From: CAYGTK01 sp964352775
Lineage (GTDB): Bacteria; Bacteroidota; Bacteroidia; Chitinophagales; CAIOSU01
Direction: 5' to 3'
Assembly (NCBI GenBank): GCA_964352775.1
Contig: CAYGTK010000237.1
Span: 1-5,440 of the forward strand
DNA length: 5,440 bases
Below the pieces are notes generated by a model. That model searched no databases. It was not told where the DNA came from and worked only from the letters and a program-made list of their open reading frames with translations. The position numbers and the translations under genes are program-made. Within the stretch, counting starts at the first letter, position 1, and every line of letters starts with the position of its first letter. Of this stretch, positions 1 to 5,440 are shown piece after piece.

Positions 1-40
1 ATTTTAATCACAGGTTCAATAACAGGGATTTTTAACATGA

Positions 41-1135
41 ATGAAGAGCAGGAAGACTATATTGGTCATCTTATTTGCCGTAGTGTGCGCCAGCGCAAGC
101 TATGGGCAAGTAGTCAAATTCAGTAACGAATTCCTTTCCATCGGTTTGGGAGGTCGTGCTTTGGCTATGGGTAATGCCCAAACAGCCATTGTTGATGATG
201 CATCAGCGGGTTACTGGAACCCAGCAGGATTAACCAGAATTACAAGTAAAGTATCAGCCACCATAATGCACGCTGAGTATTTTGCAGGTATAGCCAAGCT
301 AGATTATGGTGCTGTAGGTATTCCACTAAAGGATAAGAAACGTTTCGTTGGGCTTTCCTTTATTCGTTTTGCTGTGGATGATATACCAAACACCTTAGAG
401 CTTTTTGAAGCAGACGGATCCATCAATTACGATAATATCACCTCTTTTTCTGTTGGTGATTATGCCGTTCTATTCTCTTATGCTCAGAAGCTACCTGTGA
501 AGGGATTAAGCTTTGGAGGTAGTATGAAAGTAGTTTACCGTCGTGCTGGAGCTTTTGCCAATGCATGGGGTTTTGGTTTAGATGCGGGCTTACAATACCA
601 GATAAAAGGAGTTGAGCTAGGTTTTATGGCGCAGGATGTATCAGGTACTTTCAATGCTTGGTCGTTCGATTTTACAGAGAGGGAAAAAGAAGTACTTCAA
701 GCTACTGGTAATGAACTACCGGGAAGTTCTTTGGAAGTAACCGTGCCTAAATTCATTTTTGGAGCAGCTTATCGCGGGAACATTAAAGACAAGTTCTTTA
801 TCATCCCTGAAATAGACTTTGTACTTACTACTGATGGTAGACGTAATGTGCTCATTCAAACTAATTCCGTAAGTATCGATCCTCGATTCGGATTGGAATT
901 AAGCTATAAGAACATCATATACTTACGTGGTGGTGTGAGCAATATCCAAAAGAGTACCGATGACTTTGGGGAGGAAATTAGAACCGCACAACCTACAATG
1001 GGTGTTGGGCTTCGTGTAAGGGGTGTTGGCATTGACTATGCTTTCACTGACATTGGTGATGCTTCAGAAGCTTTGTACTCCCACGTTTTCTCGTTAAATT
1101 TAAATATAAACGGACGCAAGAAGACTAAGCCGTGA
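41..1135 (+). CDS. porV2: PorV/PorQ-family outer-membrane beta-barrel protein, probable T9SS protein PorV2
   Basis: Complete 364-residue outer-membrane protein. Residues 1-22 form a signal peptide: basic MKSRK start, hydrophobic core, and likely signal peptidase I cleavage after SYG (residues 20-22). Cys16 sits in AVVC, which is not a convincing lipobox. The mature N-terminus has the PorV/FadL-like signature: a glycine-rich GLGGRALAMG stretch (residues about 35-44), then DDASAGYWNPAGL (52-64). The rest is alternating amphipathic strands with aromatic girdles. The last strand, HVFSLNLNI (348-356), is followed by a short basic tail. The length is close to that of PorV. PorV is known to form a barrel that carries T9SS cargo and holds the sortase PorU at the cell surface. 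A PorU2-like peptidase gene overlaps this gene by 4 bases, which supports the same partnership here. The start is ATG at 41; the only purine-rich site, AGGG at 24-27, is rather distant, as is common in Bacteroidota. The family call is strong. The choice of PorV2 over PorV or PorQ rests on the neighbour and gene order. Confidence 0.88.
   Translation: MKSRKTILVILFAVVCASASYGQVVKFSNEFLSIGLGGRALAMGNAQTAIVDDASAGYWNPAGLTRITSKVSATIMHAEYFAGIAKLDYGAVGIPLKDKKRFVGLSFIRFAVDDIPNTLELFEADGSINYDNITSFSVGDYAVLFSYAQKLPVKGLSFGGSMKVVYRRAGAFANAWGFGLDAGLQYQIKGVELGFMAQDVSGTFNAWSFDFTEREKEVLQATGNELPGSSLEVTVPKFIFGAAYRGNIKDKFFIIPEIDFVLTTDGRRNVLIQTNSVSIDPRFGLELSYKNIIYLRGGVSNIQKSTDDFGEEIRTAQPTMGVGLRVRGVGIDYAFTDIGDASEALYSHVFSLNLNINGRKKTKP
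1132..1135 (+). other. GTGA start/stop overlap joining porV2 and porU2
   Basis: The GTG start of the peptidase gene (1132-1134) shares bases with the TGA stop of the barrel gene (1133-1135). A terminating ribosome could restart directly, so the two products are probably translationally coupled and made from one mRNA. A purine-rich AAGAAGA at 1119-1125 lies 6 bases upstream and could help, though Bacteroidota often do not depend on such sites. No terminator or promoter fits between the genes. Confidence 0.85.
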
Positions 1136-4100
1136 AAGCACGTTTTGCATATCTAATAGCCACTTTCCTATTGTTCGGGTTAAGCTCAGCTAGGGCCCAG
1201 CAATATGGTAATGAGTGGATAGATTATAGCAAAACATACATAAAGATAAAAGTTACCCAAGACGGTATCTACCGTGTAAGGTATAGCACTATAGAGGCTG
1301 TACAAAATGTAAGTCTTAACGGGGTTTCAGGTAGCGATTTCAATTTATACTATAAGGGCGAAGTTGTTCCTTACTATTATTCTGATGTCAATACCCAGAA
1401 TGGTAATGGCTATATCGAGTTCTTCGGTAGGCGGAACGATGGCACATTCGATACGCAACTGTATTCAGATCCAGACTGGCAGGCAAATGATGACTATAGC
1501 TTATTTAGCGATACGGCCTCTTATTATTTAACTTGGGGTACTGTTCAAGCAAACCAACCGATAGCAGCCACAACTAACAGCTTAAATAACTTACCCCCTA
1601 AGGAATTAGCCTGTACACTAACGGTGAGGCAGAATTTCACCTCTTCTTTTAGAGAAGGTAGACGGTACCAACTGTCTACGGAATCACTTCAACGGTCTAT
1701 ATTTGATGAAGGCGAAGGTTTTTGTGATGAAGGGTTTAGTACTGGGCAAGGAACCCCGTCTAACAAGAATATAACGATAAGCACGCCTTTTCCGCTTAGT
1801 ACTTCAACCGCTGCTACTTTTAAAACTGCTGTTACTGGATGGACAAACGATGGCCACCGCTACGATATTAGCTTTAATGGCACCACAATAGCTTCTGAAA
1901 ATTATAGTGGGTTTAAAACAGACAAGTTCACATCTACTGTTCCTAACAATACCTTAAACACAAGTAATACGGCCTCTTTCAATGCATTAACCCCCTTAAA
2001 GGGAACTAATGCCAATTCTATTTACTTTGTGGAGCTTACTTACTTGAGCGAGCTCAATTTCAATAACCTAGCAGAACAGTATTTTCAGATCTCAGGTACT
2101 TCGGGTCAGAAATATATTGACATAAGTAATTTCAACAGCCAGGGTACAAGCCCAATACTGTATGACTTATCAAATGGACTAAGACTAATAGGCCAGGCGA
2201 ACAGCGCCCGACAGCAATTCAAATTACCTTCGGCTGCCAGCACAAGTACTCGCGAGCTATATATAGCTAGCCAAAATCGTGTACAAGAAATAACCAATGT
2301 TGAACGGGTAACTTTCGTTAATTACTTTAATGCTGTTAATCAGGGAGAGTATGTTATCATTTCACACCCTGTACTGTTTGATGATGGTAATGGCACTAAC
2401 TATATCGGAGAATATGCGAAGTATAGAACTAGCATACCTGGCGGGCTGAACAAGGTAGTTATTGTTAATGTAGAGCAGTTGTATGAGCAGTTTGCTTATG
2501 GAATACCCAAACATCCATTAGCAATAAGGAACTTTGCCAAATTTGCTGCTACCGAATGGAATTCCACCCCACCAGAAACATTCTTCTTGGTAGGAAAAGG
2601 AAGAGAATACGACCACATGAAACTGGGGATACCAGGTCAAGAATCTGCTACCAACGTTTATGCGCAATGCTTGATACCTACATTCGGCGAACCAGGGTCA
2701 ACTACTTTATTAACGGCAACTGATCTAAACTCTTCCGTTCCAACTATTCCCGTAGGTAGACTTTCTGTAGAAAATGGGGAGCAGATCGGTCGTTACTTAA
2801 GGAAAGTGATAGACTATGAGGCCGAACAACAACTAGTTGGTGACCCGTATCAGACGATAGCTGAAAAAATATGGACCAAGCGCATAATGCATCTTGGTGG
2901 AGGTGAGAGAATTGGCGAACAAGACCTTTTTAAGAATTATTTAAGCTTTTACGAAACTGTAATAGAGGACACCACCTTTGGAGGCTCTGTTACATCATTT
3001 TTCAAAACAAGCAGTAGCCCTATACAGATAGCACAATCACAACGATTAAAAGACTTAATTGATGGTGGTGTATCTCTTATTACTTTCTTTGGTCACTCCT
3101 CCCCTAACTCTTTTGACCTTAGCATTGACGAGCCACAGAACTACACCAACTTTAAACGTTACCCTCTAATACTTTCTAATGGTTGCTTTACTGGTAACAT
3201 CTACAATCCAACAAATGGATTGAGTGAAAATTTTGTGCTTGCAGAAGACAAAGCAGCTATCGGGTTTATGTCACCTATTAGTTTAGCCGCGTCCTCTGGG
3301 TTGCATAACTTTTCCACTCAGTTTTATGAGAACCTAGGCGTAGATAACTATGGGGGAACACTTGGGGAGATAATTCAAGCAACTATAGTCGACCTTGAAA
3401 CCTGCTGTTCAGGAAGCACCTTCAGTTTGATGATAGCTGAGGAAATGACCCTGAATGGCGACCCTGGCATCAAAATAAACCCACACGCTAAGCCTGACTA
3501 CGTACTAGAACCACAGATGGTATCATTTGACCCTCCTGTTGTTACTGTGAGCGATGCTAGCTTCGATGTAAACGTTATTGTAACCAACATTGGGCATGCT
3601 ATTGACGATACTATCAACTTATTGGTAGAAAGACGATTGCCTAACGGTGATATTGAGCCATACATTACCCGTATACCAGCTACCCGTTTTTCTGATACTA
3701 TATCAGTAACAATTCCTACTGGTGGCGCAAGTTCTTTTGGTTTGAACAACTTCCGCATCATGATAGATAGCGACCGCGAAGTAGAACCGGAGCTTTCGGA
3801 AACGAATAATACCTTGGGTAATTTCTTAAATGTATTGGCGGAAGACATTTTCCCGATATACCCTTATGAGTATGCTATTGTTCCAGATCAAGGGGTAACC
3901 CTAAAAGCCTCTACAGCTAATGCATTTGCACAAGCGCGTACCTATTACATGGAAATTGATACCACTGAGCAATTCAATAGCCCATTAAAATTAGGAACCA
4001 CAATTACCCAAATAGGTGGAGTAGCTAGTTGGACCCCTCCATTGAATTATATTGACAGTACCGTTTACTATTGGCGCGTTGGGGTTGATTCTACTGTTCA

Positions 4101-5440
4101 CCCAAGTCTTTTTTCAGAGCATTTAAGCTCATTCATTTACATTGATAATGAATTTCCAGGATGGAATCAATCACACTATTATCAGTGGCAGAACAACGAT
4201 TATTTCAATCTCTTCTTGGATAACGACCGCGTATTCAAGTTTTCAGATGATGTAAAGAACGTGTTAGTGAATACAGGTACGTCAGCAGATTTCGGTTTTG
4301 GCGGAGCAATTCCTTGGGATCAGATCTCTTACTATTTAGATAACATCAGAAAGCATAAATGGGACTGTGGTAATAATGGTTTCAATGGCGGATTAGTATT
4401 TGCTGTGTTCGATAGTGCAAGTGGTCAACCATGGAAAAGTTTGTTTACTGACCAAGGCACCGACCCTAATTGTGGAGGAGGTAATTACAATACTGTTCAT
4501 GGAAATACGCATTGTAAGAGCCGTGACTTTGAAGCCTTCCCTTTCCCCACTATTGCAAGCCATTGTACATCTAGCCCATCGACAAAGTATTCGCGAATTA
4601 TCGATTTCATAAATAAGATACCTAATGGGAATTATGTATTGGTGTATAGCGTAAATAACCCTGATTACGATTCATGGCCTGCCTCTCTTACTTCGGCATT
4701 AGCAGGGTTAGGTGCAACTACGAATTTCACTAACCTAAATGATAATGCCCCGTGGGCTTACTTTGTAAAAAAAGGTTCTCCAGGAACGAAAGTAGAGGAG
4801 TCAGCAAATAGTATTGGTGATGTTATTTCTTTGAATGCCTCATTCACTGCTGCATGGTATCAAGGTACAATGACCTCCCCACTTATTGGGCCTGCATTAG
4901 ATTGGGGCTCTTTTCATTGGAAATGGCATCAACTAGAGCTGCAAAACTATGATGAAGCCAAGGTGGACATTATTGGTGTTTCCGCTAATGGAGCAGAAAC
5001 GGTTTTAGTAGATGATTATGTAGCTAACTCTAGAATGCTACAAGATATTAATGCTAAGCAGTACCCATATCTACGCCTAAGGCTTGACACAAGGGACGAC
5101 AGTACACGAACACCCGCCCAAATAGACTACTGGCGTATTTTGTATAAAAAAGCTCCTGAGGCTGCTCTAAACCCTAATTTCTTCTTCAGCTTTAAAGATT
5201 CAGTATTAGAAACTGGCCAACCGATAGAATTATCTGTGAACGTAGAGAATGTTTCAGAGGTAGATATGGATAGTATTTGGATAAAATACAGCCTACTGTC
5301 AAATGGGAACATAACGGAGCAGTATCAGAAATATGACTCTTTAAGAGCTTTTGAGAATTGGAATGCAAATTTTGAATTCAACACTAACTGCGGCTGTTTG
5401 AGCGACTTGAACAACTTGATAATTGAGGTAAATCCAAAAG
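1132..5440 (+). CDS. porU2: Putative type IX secretion system sortase PorU2 (C25 gingipain-family cysteine peptidase), 3' end beyond window
   Basis: One uninterrupted frame of 1436 codons, cut off by the window edge. The start is GTG at 1132: an in-frame TAA at 1126-1128 rules out anything earlier, and the first in-frame ATG is at 2887, inside the peptidase domain. The GTG gives a good signal peptide (hydrophobic residues 5-19, cleavage after ARA at 20-22). Mature residues YGNEWIDYSKTYIKIKV (25-41) are a typical PorU2 opening. Residues about 24-400 look like the N-terminal beta-rich region. Residues about 406-783 are the C25 peptidase: EYVIISHP opening, VGRLS (541-545), HLGGG (587-591), catalytic His655 in FFGHSS, catalytic Cys685 in SNGCFTGN, IGFMSP (710-715), and LNGDPGIKI near the end. 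After it come a CARDB/Ig-like segment (about 785-902), an FN3-like segment ending in VYYWRV (about 905-983), an ILEI-like region (about 1060-1216), a jelly-roll-like segment (about 1236-1340), and the start of another Ig-like domain. Family knowledge predicts a FlgD-type Ig or sorting domain beyond the edge. PorU cleaves cargo sorting domains at the surface and links cargo to anionic LPS; PorU2 activity is inferred. This exceeds the roughly 1100-1300 residues of ordinary PorU. Confidence 0.9.
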   Translation, partial: MKARFAYLIATFLLFGLSSARAQQYGNEWIDYSKTYIKIKVTQDGIYRVRYSTIEAVQNVSLNGVSGSDFNLYYKGEVVPYYYSDVNTQNGNGYIEFFGRRNDGTFDTQLYSDPDWQANDDYSLFSDTASYYLTWGTVQANQPIAATTNSLNNLPPKELACTLTVRQNFTSSFREGRRYQLSTESLQRSIFDEGEGFCDEGFSTGQGTPSNKNITISTPFPLSTSTAATFKTAVTGWTNDGHRYDISFNGTTIASENYSGFKTDKFTSTVPNNTLNTSNTASFNALTPLKGTNANSIYFVELTYLSELNFNNLAEQYFQISGTSGQKYIDISNFNSQGTSPILYDLSNGLRLIGQANSARQQFKLPSAASTSTRELYIASQNRVQEITNVERVTFVNYFNAVNQGEYVIISHPVLFDDGNGTNYIGEYAKYRTSIPGGLNKVVIVNVEQLYEQFAYGIPKHPLAIRNFAKFAATEWNSTPPETFFLVGKGREYDHMKLGIPGQESATNVYAQCLIPTFGEPGSTTLLTATDLNSSVPTIPVGRLSVENGEQIGRYLRKVIDYEAEQQLVGDPYQTIAEKIWTKRIMHLGGGERIGEQDLFKNYLSFYETVIEDTTFGGSVTSFFKTSSSPIQIAQSQRLKDLIDGGVSLITFFGHSSPNSFDLSIDEPQNYTNFKRYPLILSNGCFTGNIYNPTNGLSENFVLAEDKAAIGFMSPISLAASSGLHNFSTQFYENLGVDNYGGTLGEIIQATIVDLETCCSGSTFSLMIAEEMTLNGDPGIKINPHAKPDYVLEPQMVSFDPPVVTVSDASFDVNVIVTNIGHAIDDTINLLVERRLPNGDIEPYITRIPATRFSDTISVTIPTGGASSFGLNNFRIMIDSDREVEPELSETNNTLGNFLNVLAEDIFPIYPYEYAIVPDQGVTLKASTANAFAQARTYYMEIDTTEQFNSPLKLGTTITQIGGVASWTPPLNYIDSTVYYWRVGVDSTVHPSLFSEHLSSFIYIDNEFPGWNQSHYYQWQNNDYFNLFLDNDRVFKFSDDVKNVLVNTGTSADFGFGGAIPWDQISYYLDNIRKHKWDCGNNGFNGGLVFAVFDSASGQPWKSLFTDQGTDPNCGGGNYNTVHGNTHCKSRDFEAFPFPTIASHCTSSPSTKYSRIIDFINKIPNGNYVLVYSVNNPDYDSWPASLTSALAGLGATTNFTNLNDNAPWAYFVKKGSPGTKVEESANSIGDVISLNASFTAAWYQGTMTSPLIGPALDWGSFHWKWHQLELQNYDEAKVDIIGVSANGAETVLVDDYVANSRMLQDINAKQYPYLRLRLDTRDDSTRTPAQIDYWRILYKKAPEAALNPNFFFSFKDSVLETGQPIELSVNVENVSEVDMDSIWIKYSLLSNGNITEQYQKYDSLRAFENWNANFEFNTNCGCLSDLNNLIIEVNPK
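2347..3480 (+). other. Peptidase C25 (gingipain-like) catalytic domain within porU2
   Basis: This is the sub-region of the peptidase gene that encodes residues about 406-783. The His655 codon is at 3094-3096 and the Cys685 codon at 3184-3186. They are 30 residues apart, close to the spacing of the gingipain and PorU catalytic His-Cys dyads. Both lie in well-preserved motifs (GHSS and SNGCF), so the domain is predicted to be active. The boundaries are approximate and based on recognisable first and last motifs. Confidence 0.85.
4309..4779 (+). other. ILEI/FAM3-like domain within porU2 tail (putative)
   Basis: This sub-region encodes residues about 1060-1216. The order of elements resembles the ILEI (PANDER-like) fold. 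First comes GGLVFAVFDSASGQ (1086-1099), a strand followed by an asp-x-x-x-gly turn. Then YSRIIDFINKIPNG (1153-1166) is a helix leading into a Pro-Asn-Gly turn, and NYVLVYSVN (1167-1175) is a strand. LTSALAGLGAT (1186-1196) is a second helix ending in Leu-Gly-Ala. The last element, PWAYFVKKGSPG (1207-1218), is the closing strand with the Lys-Gly end typical of that family. The match is by motif recognition only. A four-cysteine insertion lies between the first strand and the first helix. Confidence 0.45.

Noticed and set aside
3..35. Possible last ten codons of an upstream gene, ending in TAA at 33-35
   Set aside because: The frame is open back to the edge but only ten codons are visible, with no recognisable motif. 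Chance or intergenic sequence cannot be excluded. No Bacteroidota-type -33/-7 promoter is evident in bases 1-40 either.
37..39. ATG four bases upstream of the porV2 start
   Set aside because: It is in a different frame and leads to a short peptide without family features. The ATG at 41 gives the signal peptide and barrel.
2255..2268. Perfect 14-base palindrome AGCTATATATAGCT
   Set aside because: It falls within codons for ELYIA of the peptidase. It is a single AT-rich occurrence with no second copy or flanking regulatory context, so chance is the simplest explanation.
2106..2297. Minus-strand open frame of 63 codons
   Set aside because: It lies wholly inside the peptidase gene on the opposite strand, has no recognisable domain, and is explained as a shadow of that gene.
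3498..3848. Minus-strand open frame of 116 codons
   Set aside because: It is antisense to the CARDB-like segment of the peptidase. Its Ser/Thr-rich, low-complexity product matches no family I know, and the sense frame is strongly supported.
4400..4612. Plus-strand open frame of 70 codons in another frame
   Set aside because: It overlaps the ILEI-like region of the peptidase out of frame, and has no start context or recognisable product.
5127..5312. Minus-strand open frame of 61 codons
   Set aside because: It is antisense to conserved peptidase-tail motifs (IDYWRILY and following residues) and has no independent support.

Overview
This window comes from a member of the Bacteroidota. Both of its genes belong to type IX secretion system (T9SS) families that are essentially confined to that phylum. 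The moderately AT-rich composition and the lack of a strong Shine-Dalgarno sequence fit this. A non-Porphyromonas lineage such as Cytophagales is plausible, but nothing here settles rank below phylum.

Layout: bases 1-40 are a short leader, or the tail end of an upstream region. Bases 41-1135 encode a complete PorV-family outer-membrane beta-barrel protein (PorV2-like). Bases 1132-5440 hold one very long reading frame on the same strand, which starts with GTG inside the stop of the first gene (4-base GTGA overlap) and runs off the right edge. I translated it through 1436 codons without a stop. It is a secreted gingipain-type (C25) cysteine peptidase of the PorU2 type, with the catalytic His in a GHSS motif and the catalytic Cys in an SNGCF motif, followed by a long modular tail.

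The two genes read as one operon. By analogy with the Porphyromonas gingivalis PorU-PorV pair, the barrel protein would hold the surface peptidase at the outer membrane, where the peptidase would process or anchor T9SS cargo. The gene order here is V then U, whereas canonical loci have U then V. The peptidase is also longer than ordinary PorU. Both points favour the poorly characterised PorU2/PorV2 paralogue pair over the core T9SS sortase.

The most unusual part is a region of about 155 residues in the tail (residues about 1060-1216). Its motif order resembles the ILEI/FAM3 (PANDER-like) fold, and it carries a four-cysteine insertion. I see no RNA genes, mobile elements, CRISPR arrays or extended repeats. 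There is no non-coding stretch longer than 40 bases.
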